Source: Terriglobales bacterium
Lineage (GTDB): Bacteria > Acidobacteriota > Terriglobia > Terriglobales > Acidobacteriaceae
Direction of reading: 5' to 3'
DNA: 64,000 nt
Assembly (NCBI GenBank): GCA_035567895.1
Contig: DATMPC010000014.1
Coordinates: 62,001 to 126,000, forward strand
Shown here one piece after another: positions 25,459-33,607 of this stretch; within the stretch, counting starts at the first letter, position 1; every line of letters starts with the position of its first letter. Position numbers and translations under genes: made by a program. The notes under the pieces were generated by a model, which was not told where the DNA came from, ran no database searches, and saw only the letters and a program-made list of their open reading frames with translations.

Positions 25459-26355
25459 CTAGTCCCTTTCAGCAAAGTCCTTCAATTCGGGATAATGATC
25501 TACGAGCGTGCCCGGCGCCTTTACTTTCTTTCGGCTGAGCATGCCTTTCAATTCGAGGGCGTTCACAGCCGCTTTTCCCTTGTAGTGATTGTTGGTAATG
25601 GCAAAGGTTTTCTCCGCCTTTTCCCCAAGGCGTTCGATCTTCTGTTTCCAGGGCTCTAGCTGCTGAGGCGTGTACAGGTAGTTATAACGATCGTTGCGAT
25701 TGTCCGATTGAAACCACTCCTTGTAGTTCCGTCCGTGCAGTCGAACGTAAGCGATAGGAGCGGTTGAATAGTCGGTTGCTGCCATAGCACGGCCGAGCTG
25801 TGGCTGGTCGATGTTGCAGAAGGCGACGCTCTGTGCGGCAAACTCCGAAAGCACCTTTTCGCTATCCCATGTGGCATGCCGCACCTCGACTACCAACGGA
25901 TACTCTCGGAATTTCTTGATCAACTTCTCAAGATAGTCTCGATTTTCATCGGTGTTCCTGAACGAAATGGGGAATTGAATGAGAAGAGCCCCGAGTCTGT
26001 TCTCTACCGCGATCGAATCCAGTCCTTCCTTCGCGCTGGCTTCGTCTTCTTCCAGAGGATTGAGGGTTGCTGAGGAGGTGGATTGTAACGACGCGCCCGG
26101 CGCGTGCGTGAAACTGCGAAATAGCTTCGCGGTGAACTGGAATGCAGGATTCACCTCGGCGACGAGATCACACCATTCCTTGCCTGTCTTGGGGCGAATG
26201 TGTCCATAGAACGACGTGTTGATCTCGCAGCAGTCGAAGTACTGGGCCAGGAATTGGACGGGGTGCTGCTTCTTTTTGAGGCCGGCGGGATAGACAATAC
26301 CTTCCCAGTCTTTGTAGGAAAAGCCTGCAGTTCCGACGAGAATCTGAGGAGGCAC
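25459..26355 (-). CDS. DUF72 family protein (YecE-like)
   Basis: 298 residues with the DUF72 TIM-barrel-like signatures: ILVGTAGFSYKDWEGIVYP at the start, YFDCCEINTSFYG, FTAKLFRSFTH, GALLIQFPISFR, PLVVEVRHATWDSE, FCNIDQPQ, AYVRLHGRNYKEW, and the late FAITNNHYKGKAAVNALELK. Length and motif order are normal for the family. Its biochemical activity is not established. It converges with the receiver gene, the two stops being 9 bases apart, with no hairpin in between. Confidence 0.93.
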   Translation of the reverse strand: MPPQILVGTAGFSYKDWEGIVYPAGLKKKQHPVQFLAQYFDCCEINTSFYGHIRPKTGKEWCDLVAEVNPAFQFTAKLFRSFTHAPGASLQSTSSATLNPLEEDEASAKEGLDSIAVENRLGALLIQFPISFRNTDENRDYLEKLIKKFREYPLVVEVRHATWDSEKVLSEFAAQSVAFCNIDQPQLGRAMAATDYSTAPIAYVRLHGRNYKEWFQSDNRNDRYNYLYTPQQLEPWKQKIERLGEKAEKTFAITNNHYKGKAAVNALELKGMLSRKKVKAPGTLVDHYPELKDFAERD

Positions 26356-26435
26356 GTCCTTCAGCTTACAGCGAGATAGGAATCGGGAGCTCCGTGCGCC
26401 CGGCGCTCCGGGAAGTCATGCATGGTCAGATGCCT

Positions 26436-27521
26436 TTACCAGACTCCCTTATCGCTGCCCGTCACTTTGTAGGCGAAGGCGGCTGCCGAAGCTAAGTAGG
26501 GAAGCAAACTCAGCCGGAAGGTCGCGGGAACATCTCCACGGGCGGCAGCCTGAGTCACCTGATAGGTATAGAGCGCGGCGCCATGAGGCAGCACCGGCAC
26601 ACGCAGGAATCGTGCGCGAGGCTTGACCTCATTGCCGCCAAACCGCGCTGCGGCCAACACAAAGTCAGGCAGGGCGAGCGGAGTGCCGCGATATTGCCTT
26701 ACGTGATCTGAGACAACCATCAGGTATGTCGCGACTCCAGGCCAAATGCCGGCAGCTTGGGTCGCTCGTTTCAATTCGTCAAAGTTCAGTTCACCCGACT
26801 CAATGATGGCGGCAGAATTGACGATGTCGCACACGCGGAAGTAAAAGTGCCGGTACATCCGCTGCAGAGTCGCCACGATGATGCGTTCTTCAGAAGCAGG
26901 GACGTAGTACGTCTTATCTTCGACGACCTTCAGGACGCGGCGAGTCACAAAACGGCGAGCGAGAGCCATGTGCTCTCCCATTTGTCCCAGCCGCTGAACG
27001 TGGATTTCGACTGACTCCTTCAAGCCAGGGACTGCGAAGTTCCATTTGTGCGCCAGCCGATCGCCCCAGCTACGTGCTTCAATGTGCGCGCTGAATTTTC
27101 CGGTCATCACCTTACAGATTGCGCGCTCGTCGGCAGTGCTGTAGAGATCAAGGTCGTTACCAAGGTCAGGATAATGATCCAGGGACTTCATTACCGTCGT
27201 CGGACACTTGGCATTTTCCAGTTCCTCGCAGATGTTCTGCAGATACACCAGGGCTGTTGAGATGCGTTTATGTTCCTTGTCTAACTCTGCAGACGCCCAC
27301 TCCGCCAACCCTGTGTTGCCATCGCGTGTGGCTTGGTCCACTACAGTGTTCAGGCTGCGCACGACTACATGGTGTAAGTCCGCTAACGAAACGAATTCCG
27401 AACGCTCGTCCGGGGTCAGGGATGCAACTAAAGATACGGCCCTGCCTGCCTGTATAGGATTGAGCGTCAACGAGAAGAGCGCATTCAGATATTCAGCTTC
27501 ACGGTTCAGTTTGGATGCCAT
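26436..27521 (-). CDS. Nucleotidyltransferase-fold protein (NTP_transf_5-like)
   Basis: 361 residues from ATG 27521; the frame is open 27 codons further up, but that extension is Ser/His/Arg-rich and the natural N-terminus appears to be MASKLNREAEYLNALFSL. The central VMKSLDHYPDLGNDLDLYSTA resembles the active-site strand of the uncharacterised nucleotidyltransferase family PF14907, where two acidic residues (DLDLY) would bind metal. A helical region follows and the C-terminus has a weakly hydrophobic segment. In other bacteria such proteins occur near polysaccharide or export genes. Here the neighbours (DUF72, ubiD) give no clue. The family call rests on one motif and is moderate. Confidence 0.65.
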   Translation of the reverse strand: MASKLNREAEYLNALFSLTLNPIQAGRAVSLVASLTPDERSEFVSLADLHHVVVRSLNTVVDQATRDGNTGLAEWASAELDKEHKRISTALVYLQNICEELENAKCPTTVMKSLDHYPDLGNDLDLYSTADERAICKVMTGKFSAHIEARSWGDRLAHKWNFAVPGLKESVEIHVQRLGQMGEHMALARRFVTRRVLKVVEDKTYYVPASEERIIVATLQRMYRHFYFRVCDIVNSAAIIESGELNFDELKRATQAAGIWPGVATYLMVVSDHVRQYRGTPLALPDFVLAAARFGGNEVKPRARFLRVPVLPHGAALYTYQVTQAAARGDVPATFRLSLLPYLASAAAFAYKVTGSDKGVW

Positions 27522-27646
27522 TCGAAGAGGAGACCTCAGGGCGAAGAAATGAGTCCTTAATCTAGGATGTGTGCTGCTGGAATGTGGTTGGACGCGGAAC
27601 AAGCTCCTAAGCTACTGAGACTCTGAGGTTTTTTCGCGCACCTCCG

Positions 27647-27652
27647 TATAAT
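27647..27652 (+). promoter_or_regulatory. -10 box upstream of ubiD
   Basis: A perfect TATAAT 68 bases before the ubiD TTG start. The -35 region at 17 bases spacing (TGAGGT) is poor. Between it and the gene is a 35-base stretch of near-repeats of agcttag/taggagctt. Confidence 0.5.
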
Positions 27653-27720
27653 CAAGTCTTTTCGAACTTCCATCTAGCTCCGCCGCTTAGAGCTAGGAGC
27701 TTAGAGGCTTAGGAGCTTCC

Positions 27721-29283
27721 TTGCCCCACAGAGATCTGCGCGATTGGATGGCTGCGCTCGAACGCGCAGGAGAACTCAAGCGCATTCGCGCCGAAGTAGA
27801 TCCAATTCTCGAAGTTACTGAGATCGCCGACCGCGCGTCGAAGTCAAAAGGGCAGAGGGCCGGCGGTGCTGCTTTGCTTTTCGAGAAGTTGAAAGGCCAT
27901 CCTGGTTCTAAACTCCTGATCAATCAATTTGGCTCGGAGAAGCGGATGCAGATGGCGCTCGGCGTCGATTCCCTTGATGAAATCGCCGGGCGAATACGCG
28001 AGCTTCTGAACATGAAATCGCCGGAGGGGTTTCTCGAAAAGCTGAAGATGCTTCCCATGCTGGCGGACATGGGCAAGTTCTTTCCGAAGACAGTAGCTAC
28101 CGGTTCGTGCAAAGAGGTAGTTAAGAAAGACAAATTCTCATTACTTGATTTTCCCATCTTGAAATGCTGGCCCCAGGATGGTGGACGCTTCATTACCCTG
28201 CCGTGTGTGATCACGCGCGATCCGAGAACAGGGAAGCGAAATGTGGGCATGTATCGCATGCAGGTATATGACGAGCGCACGACTGGCATGCATTGGCAAC
28301 GCCAAAAGGTTGCGGCAGAACACTATCGCGAGAGACTGCGAATGGGTGTGGCCTCGAACGAGCAAGGTGGAAACAGAGGCGCAGCAGTTGACATCATGGC
28401 TCGCTCCTCAGGCGGCAGCATGCTCGCGGAAGGGGACCGCCCCGTCGGGAAGATGGACGTTGCAGTTGCGATTGGCACCGATCCGGCGCTCACGTTTTCA
28501 GCGATCGTTCCAGCGCCGCCAGATGTCGAGGAGTTCATCATCGCCGGTTTCCTCCGGCAGGAACCCGTCGAGTTGGTGAAGTGCGAAACCGTAGATCTTG
28601 AAGTTCCTGCGAATGCCGAGATTGTTCTTGAGGGATACGTGCAGCTCGACGAGCTTCGCCCGGAAGGTCCCTTTGGAGATCACACAGGCTTCTACACATT
28701 GGAGGATGCCTACCCTGTTTTCCACGTCACCTGCATTACACACCGGAAGGATCCGATCTACGCCACCACGATTGTGGGCAAACCCCCGATGGAGGATGCT
28801 TGGATGGGCAAGGCCGTCGAGCGCATCTTTCTGCCGCTGATGAAGCTAACCTTGACAGAGATCGTCGATGTGAATCTTCCCGTCGAAGGTGTTTTTCATA
28901 ACCTGATGATCGTCTCCATCCGAAAGTCCTATCCCGGACAGGCGCGCAAAGTCATGCATGGAATCTGGTCACTGGGACAAGCCATGTTTACTAAGTGCAT
29001 CGTTGTGGTTGATGAGGACGTGAATGTCCACGACATCGGTGACGTAACGTTGAAGGCGCTGAACAACATCGATCCCGAGCGGGACATTCAATTTACCCTC
29101 GGGCCTATCGACTCCCTCGATCACGCCTCGCGGCTCGCGAACTATGGTTCCAAAATGGGAATCGATGCAACGCGAAAGTGGTCTACCGAGGGCTTTTCAC
29201 GTCCATGGCCGGACGAGATCACGATGGATCCCGGGATTAAAGCAATCGTCGACAAGAAGTGGAAGAGCCTGGGGATTGACTGA
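27721..29283 (+). CDS. ubiD: UbiD-family prenylated-FMN-dependent decarboxylase
   Basis: 520 residues from a TTG start preceded by TAGGAG 7 bases away. Family features: RDLRDWMAALERAGELKRI at the N-terminus, FPILKCWPQDGGRFITLPCV, MYRMQVYDERTTGMHWQ, the substrate/prFMN region EGPFGDHTGFYTLEDAYPVF with the catalytic Glu-Arg-Glu network nearby, and a C-terminus rich in dimer contacts. UbiD enzymes decarboxylate aromatic or unsaturated acids, as in ubiquinone or menaquinone (futalosine) biosynthesis, and need prFMN from UbiX, which is not in this window. It leads a run of plus-strand genes toward lpxD. Which quinone pathway it serves is not decided by the sequence. Confidence 0.92.
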   Translation: MPHRDLRDWMAALERAGELKRIRAEVDPILEVTEIADRASKSKGQRAGGAALLFEKLKGHPGSKLLINQFGSEKRMQMALGVDSLDEIAGRIRELLNMKSPEGFLEKLKMLPMLADMGKFFPKTVATGSCKEVVKKDKFSLLDFPILKCWPQDGGRFITLPCVITRDPRTGKRNVGMYRMQVYDERTTGMHWQRQKVAAEHYRERLRMGVASNEQGGNRGAAVDIMARSSGGSMLAEGDRPVGKMDVAVAIGTDPALTFSAIVPAPPDVEEFIIAGFLRQEPVELVKCETVDLEVPANAEIVLEGYVQLDELRPEGPFGDHTGFYTLEDAYPVFHVTCITHRKDPIYATTIVGKPPMEDAWMGKAVERIFLPLMKLTLTEIVDVNLPVEGVFHNLMIVSIRKSYPGQARKVMHGIWSLGQAMFTKCIVVVDEDVNVHDIGDVTLKALNNIDPERDIQFTLGPIDSLDHASRLANYGSKMGIDATRKWSTEGFSRPWPDEITMDPGIKAIVDKKWKSLGID

Positions 29284-29350
29284 TTCAACGGTTGCCGATG
29301 ATTGCTGATTGCGCTCGTATGTCCACGGATGCTACCGTCGCACCTTCCTA

Positions 29351-30250
29351 ATGCGGCAGAACTTCGAATATGCGTTGGTCTGGCTCTTCGTCCGAGTGCT
29401 TGGAATTCTTCCCCGCAGCTTGTCGCGCGCTTTGGGGATCGGGCTGGGAATGGCAGCGTACATTTTGGTTGGACGCCTGCGAACTGTCGGCCTACGTAAT
29501 CTTGAGATTGCGTTCCCGGAAATGCAAAAGCAACAGCGAAGCCGCATCGTGCGTCAGTTGTTCGTTGGTTTCGGACGTCATCTTGCTGAGTTCTGTATGT
29601 TTCCACGCTATAGCGCCGAAAATGCCCGCAGTGTTGCCGTTTACAATGGCTTCGAAAACTACGCAACGGCTCGTGATGCGGGCCGCGGTGTCTTGCTTCT
29701 TACGGCCCACTTGGGCGCATGGGAGATCGGTTCCTTCGTACACTCGATCTTCGGCCATCCGATAAAGATCGTGGTTCGCCGCCTGGATAATCCCAAGGTA
29801 GACGCGCTAGTGGAGCGCTATCGAACCCTGCACGGGAACCAGACTTTTGCCAAAGAGGATTTTGCCCGCGGGCTGCTGGCTGCAATGAAGGCGGGAGAAA
29901 CCGTGGGAATCCTGATGGACACAAACATGACGCCGCCTCAGGGAGTGTTCGTGGATTTCTTTGGCAAACCTGCTTGCACAGCATCGGGAATGGCCAGAGT
30001 CGCACTACGCTCCGGCGCTGCGGTCGTTCCGGCATTTACCATCTGGGACAAGAAACTGAAGAAATATCGCGTTCGCTTTGATCCAACGCTGCAGTTAACC
30101 TCAACCGGAGACGATGACGCTGACGCGATTAGCAATACGGCGCTCTTTAATCGCGTGATCCAGGACTACGTGACCCGATATCCTGAGCAGTGGTTATGGG
30201 TTCACCGCAGATGGAAGACCCGTCCCGCCGGAGAACCGCCGATCTACTGA
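29351..30250 (+). CDS. LpxL/HtrB-type lipid A (lauroyl) acyltransferase
   Basis: 299 residues from ATG 29351 (MRQNFEYALVW); the frame is open 14 codons earlier without a better start. An N-terminal membrane segment is followed by the lysophospholipid acyltransferase domain: TAHLGAWEIG carries the HX4E catalytic motif, then IVVRRLDNPKVDALVERYR, GILMDTNMTPPQGVFVDFFGKPA and RYPEQWLWVHRRWKTRP, typical of LpxL/LpxM. It adds a secondary acyl chain to Kdo-lipid A at the inner membrane. It lies directly upstream of lpxD (1-base gap), so both act in outer-membrane lipid A assembly. Confidence 0.92.
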   Translation: MRQNFEYALVWLFVRVLGILPRSLSRALGIGLGMAAYILVGRLRTVGLRNLEIAFPEMQKQQRSRIVRQLFVGFGRHLAEFCMFPRYSAENARSVAVYNGFENYATARDAGRGVLLLTAHLGAWEIGSFVHSIFGHPIKIVVRRLDNPKVDALVERYRTLHGNQTFAKEDFARGLLAAMKAGETVGILMDTNMTPPQGVFVDFFGKPACTASGMARVALRSGAAVVPAFTIWDKKLKKYRVRFDPTLQLTSTGDDDADAISNTALFNRVIQDYVTRYPEQWLWVHRRWKTRPAGEPPIY

Positions 30251-30251
30251 A

Positions 30252-31262
30252 ATGAGCCCTAACGCCTCAACCCATTCGGCCCAGGACATCGCACGTCATT
30301 GCGGTGCAGTTCTTAACGGAAACGGGGCAACGCGGGTGCGAGGGATTTCGAGTATCCGGTCAGCGAACGATGGAGACATTGTCTTCGCCGCCGATGATGC
30401 TAGGTTGAAAGAAGCGCTGGAATCACGCGCTGCGCTAGTGTTGACTGGCCAGTTTGCGGCAAATGTGCACAGTACCAAGTCGCTCCTGATCGCGCGTGAT
30501 CCTAAGCTCGCCTTCGCTCGCGTTGCAGCTCTGTTCTCACACGCTGAGACGCGCATTGGGCATGACGAGAGCGCACAAATCCATCTGTCCGCGAAGATTG
30601 GCGAAGATACCTGGATCGGTCCCGGAGTTGTGGTTGAAAGCGGAGTCAGCATCGGCAACCGCACGTCCATCGAGGCGAACTCTGTTATTGGCGCGCACGT
30701 AGTTATCGGAGAGGGGTGCCGGATCGACCCAAACGTAACTATTTATTCCGGAACAAAACTTGGGAATCGAGTTGTTGTGCAGGCTGGAACCGTACTTGGA
30801 TCGAGCGGCTTCGGGTATGTGCGCGACGACGTTGGACACTATTACTTGTTTCCCCAAGTGGGCCGCCTCATCATCGAAGATGATGTTGAGATCGGCGCCA
30901 ACTGTACGGTAGATCGGGGCGCACTCGACGCAACCGTGATTCGTCGCGGCACAAAACTCGACAACATGGTTCATGTTGGGCACAACGTGGAGATTGGTGA
31001 GGACGTTGTCATTGCTGCCCAGACAGGAATCTCGGGGAGTTCCCGGATTGGATCAGGGGCCATTGTCGGCGGCCAAGTGGGCATCGGCGATCATGTAGAA
31101 ATCGAAGACGGCGTGATTCTTGGTTCCGGCAGCGGAATTCTAAGCAACAAGGTTGTTCGAGGGAAGGGTATCGTTTTTTGGGGAACGCCCGCTCGTCCAC
31201 TTAAGGAGTATCTAAAGGAACTCGCCACTCTTTCGCGGCTTACGCGAAAAAAGAGAGAGTAG
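30252..31262 (+). CDS. lpxD: UDP-3-O-(3-hydroxyacyl)glucosamine N-acyltransferase LpxD
   Basis: 336 residues. The N-terminal uridine-binding domain includes VRGISSIRSANDGDIVFAAD and LLIARDPKLAFARVAALF. It is followed by about ten left-handed beta-helix hexapeptide turns (IHLSAKIGEDTWIGPGVVVE onward), the GSSGFGYV loop, the catalytic His in NMVHVGHNVEIGED, and a C-terminal helix (PARPLKEYLKELATLSRL). It transfers a hydroxyacyl chain to the 2-amino group of the lipid A precursor as a cytoplasmic trimer. Start ATG 30252 follows the acyltransferase stop by one base. Confidence 0.95.
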   Translation: MSPNASTHSAQDIARHCGAVLNGNGATRVRGISSIRSANDGDIVFAADDARLKEALESRAALVLTGQFAANVHSTKSLLIARDPKLAFARVAALFSHAETRIGHDESAQIHLSAKIGEDTWIGPGVVVESGVSIGNRTSIEANSVIGAHVVIGEGCRIDPNVTIYSGTKLGNRVVVQAGTVLGSSGFGYVRDDVGHYYLFPQVGRLIIEDDVEIGANCTVDRGALDATVIRRGTKLDNMVHVGHNVEIGEDVVIAAQTGISGSSRIGSGAIVGGQVGIGDHVEIEDGVILGSGSGILSNKVVRGKGIVFWGTPARPLKEYLKELATLSRLTRKKRE

Positions 31263-31271
31263 GCTGCCGTT

Positions 31272-31853
31272 ATGGCACGGATCATCGTCGGTGGCCAAAC
31301 GAAGGATGCCGGCAAAACTACTCTGATCTGCAACATCATCAAAGCCTTTCCTGCTGCCGAGTGGACTGCAGTGAAATTCTCCAATCATCGGCACCCGGCT
31401 GAGAACTGCGAAGTGCTAACGGAGGGTCCTGGATGGATTATTTGGGAGCAGAGTGCGACGGACGATCAAACCGATGCGGCCAGATTTCTCCACTCAGGAG
31501 CAGACCGCGGCCTGTTAGTTCAAGCTGACAATCGTTCCTTAAGGGAAGTTTGCTCCGTGCTAATGAAGGAGATTTCGACGACTACTGCTGTAATTGTGGA
31601 GTCGGCATCGGCAGCGGAATTTCTTCAACACGACTTACTGCTGCTACTTCTGGATGCTGCCCAGAACGATTTCAAAGAATCGACGAGGCAACAGCTGGGT
31701 GGCGCGGACGCCTTCGTACTTCGCAACTCCGATTCAAGAGTTGAGCAGGGAATTGAGGGTGTGAAGGAAAAGCCAGTATTTACAGCATTTCTTGATTACC
31801 TCGATCCTGGTCTTCTGCGTCTGCTGGCAGCCAAACTCGGAAGCTGCGTCTAG
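31272..31853 (+). CDS. MobB-like P-loop protein in the lpxD operon
   Basis: 193 residues with a Walker A at the very start (GGQTKDAGKTTLICNIIKAF, residues 7-26), followed by WTAVKFSNHRH, where MobB-type proteins have a K-x-H region. A later VIVESASAAEF resembles the 'VEG' strand. The rest is shorter and diverged (LLLLLLDAAQNDF, DAFVLRNSD). It starts 10 bases after lpxD, so an operon is likely, yet no molybdenum cofactor gene is nearby. It could be a MobB-family GTPase or a diverged P-loop protein linked to the lipid A genes; function not assigned. Its stop overlaps the convergent DehI-like gene stop within one CTAG. Confidence 0.7.
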   Translation: MARIIVGGQTKDAGKTTLICNIIKAFPAAEWTAVKFSNHRHPAENCEVLTEGPGWIIWEQSATDDQTDAARFLHSGADRGLLVQADNRSLREVCSVLMKEISTTTAVIVESASAAEFLQHDLLLLLLDAAQNDFKESTRQQLGGADAFVLRNSDSRVEQGIEGVKEKPVFTAFLDYLDPGLLRLLAAKLGSCV

Positions 31854-32779
31854 GCGGCCCGCTCGGGGCGATTCGGATATTGCTCTGGTAATTGCTCAAG
31901 CACACGCAACGGTGCTCGAAACTTATTACCACCCTCCAGAGCGATTTTTGCAAAGGCAACGTTCAGCACAAGGCCCGAGAGATTTTCAAGGAATTCCTCG
32001 GTAATGTGGAGGGCCGCGCTGATCTCGTCATCCTTCAGCCCAGCTTCCAGCATGGGTTCCACACTTAGTTGCGGAGCGTTCGGGAGCTCGCTCGCGAGCG
32101 CCAAAGCCGACTCTCGAAGTGCGTGACGGCTCTCTCCGTAAAGAGGAGACGATGCTGCGGGTTTGAAAGCATTCCAATACAGGCTCAAAAAATCGGGCCA
32201 GCGCGCCAGAGCCTGGTAGTCGGTATTCACAACGGCGACGCCGAGAGTTCGCTTGATGTCGTCGTAAATCTTGCGTGTCTGAGGCGGCGCGATTTCTTCC
32301 GTTACCTGCACGGGCTTCTCAGCGATCACAGGATGTTCGGCGCCGGTTGCGGCACTTCGCTTTTGGGCCGGGCCATCTTCAAACGCTTGCAACTGGAGAG
32401 CTGTGATCAGCAGCAGGAGCGGATTGTTGTAATGAAAGAGCTCCACTACATCAGTAAGTTCATGCTGTGCTCCGCTTGAGAATTGAATCTCACGGATACT
32501 GCTGCAGAGATCTGGAATCAGGAGGTAGTTGTGAGCACGAGTGTACGCTTCGGCTCTCAATCGTTCGGCGTTTTGAAAGAACTCGCGCGTTTCTACCGCG
32601 GGCCGCAACGTCTTCCACATCAAGTCGAGGAACCTCGGAAAAGCGCCGTAAGCCTGGAATATCGGGTTTACATGCGGAACTCCGAGCGCCGCCTTGATCT
32701 CATGATAGATCTCCAGAGTTCGTCCAGATGCGTCCGCTTCGCGCACCAAAGGCAGACGGCGTTTCCGACTTAGCGGCAT
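31850..32779 (-). CDS. DehI-like halocarboxylic acid dehydrogenase/dehalogenase family protein
   Basis: 309 residues from ATG 32779 (the frame is open seven codons further up). Two tandem copies of a helical module are visible: EIYHEIKAALGVPHVNPIFQ...FLDLMWKTLRP at about 23-60 and KIYDDIKRTLGVAVVNTDYQ...FLSLYWNAFKP at about 170-210. This internal duplication is the hallmark of the DehI family (PF10778), whose characterised member removes halogen from D- and L-2-haloacids. Whether this protein dehalogenates is unknown; many homologues lack evidence. It is convergent with the P-loop gene, sharing the CTAG. Confidence 0.8.
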   Translation of the reverse strand: MPLSRKRRLPLVREADASGRTLEIYHEIKAALGVPHVNPIFQAYGAFPRFLDLMWKTLRPAVETREFFQNAERLRAEAYTRAHNYLLIPDLCSSIREIQFSSGAQHELTDVVELFHYNNPLLLLITALQLQAFEDGPAQKRSAATGAEHPVIAEKPVQVTEEIAPPQTRKIYDDIKRTLGVAVVNTDYQALARWPDFLSLYWNAFKPAASSPLYGESRHALRESALALASELPNAPQLSVEPMLEAGLKDDEISAALHITEEFLENLSGLVLNVAFAKIALEGGNKFRAPLRVLEQLPEQYPNRPERAA

Positions 32780-32932
32780 GACCCATATGTGATGACGCAT
32801 ATTGGCACATAGATGTCATCGCCGGAATTGGCACGAAGAATTGCAGCTACTCTGATGCGAGTCGAACCATCGGAACTAGGAAGGTCCTCTCCCACTGAGT
32901 AGCTTCGACAGAAGCCGCAAACAAAAACCTTC

Positions 32933-33565
32933 TTAGCTCTTCTTAGTGAGGAGATGCCCTAGCTTTTCCTTCTTTGTCTTAAGGTATGCGGCTGAACGTT
33001 CGCCGACCAGTGGCTCGCAGGGAACACGTTCGACTACTCGGATTCCTGCGCTCGACAGCGCAGAAACTTTTGAAGGATTGTTCGAGATCAGACGTACCTT
33101 TCCCACTCCCATTGCGTGCAACATGGCCGCCGGTAACTCGAACTCTCTGTGGTCAGCTTTGAATCCAAGTCGCTCGTTGGCTTCTACGGTGTCGAGCCCC
33201 TGATCCTGGAGTTCATACGCTTGCAGTTTCGCGATCAGGCCGATGCCACGGCCTTCCTTCTGTTCGTACAGAAGGATCCCTGCTCCGGCGTCGGCAATTA
33301 GCCGAAGCGCTAATTCGAGTTGCTGCCGGCAGTCGCAGCGCAGTGAGTGAAAGACATCTCCGGTGAGGCACTGTGAGTGGATTCGCACCAGCGGAGCTTG
33401 CGAATGGATGTCTCCCATCACCAAAGCAACAGCGGCTTCAGGACGACCAGTCTCGGGATCCCGACGATTCCCCTCGAATCCGAGTATGCGAAAGTGCCCG
33501 AATTTAGTAGGGAAATCCGCTTCCGCGCGCTTTTTGGCCTCTGGCTTAGCTGTAGGTGCTTTCAC
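32933..33565 (-). CDS. ribA: GTP cyclohydrolase II RibA
   Basis: 210 residues. Zinc Cys residues and active site lie in VRIHSQCLTGDVFHSLRCDC; the nucleotide-binding EQKEGRGIGLIAKLQAYELQ and LISNNPSKVSALSSAGIRVV follow. It opens the GTP imidazole ring as the first committed step of riboflavin synthesis. It is a stand-alone RibA without the RibB domain. The N-terminal 20 residues are a charged extension. It is divergent from the sensor kinase at 33608; no FMN riboswitch was recognised in the 42-base spacer. Confidence 0.95.
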   Translation of the reverse strand: MKAPTAKPEAKKRAEADFPTKFGHFRILGFEGNRRDPETGRPEAAVALVMGDIHSQAPLVRIHSQCLTGDVFHSLRCDCRQQLELALRLIADAGAGILLYEQKEGRGIGLIAKLQAYELQDQGLDTVEANERLGFKADHREFELPAAMLHAMGVGKVRLISNNPSKVSALSSAGIRVVERVPCEPLVGERSAAYLKTKKEKLGHLLTKKS

Positions 33566-33607
33566 TTCTTAATTATAGCCAGCCATTCCTGCTAGGCTTA
33601 CATCTGC

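Noticed and set aside
33566-33607. FMN riboswitch before ribA
   Set aside because: The 42-base spacer is too short for the RFN element and shows none of its conserved words.
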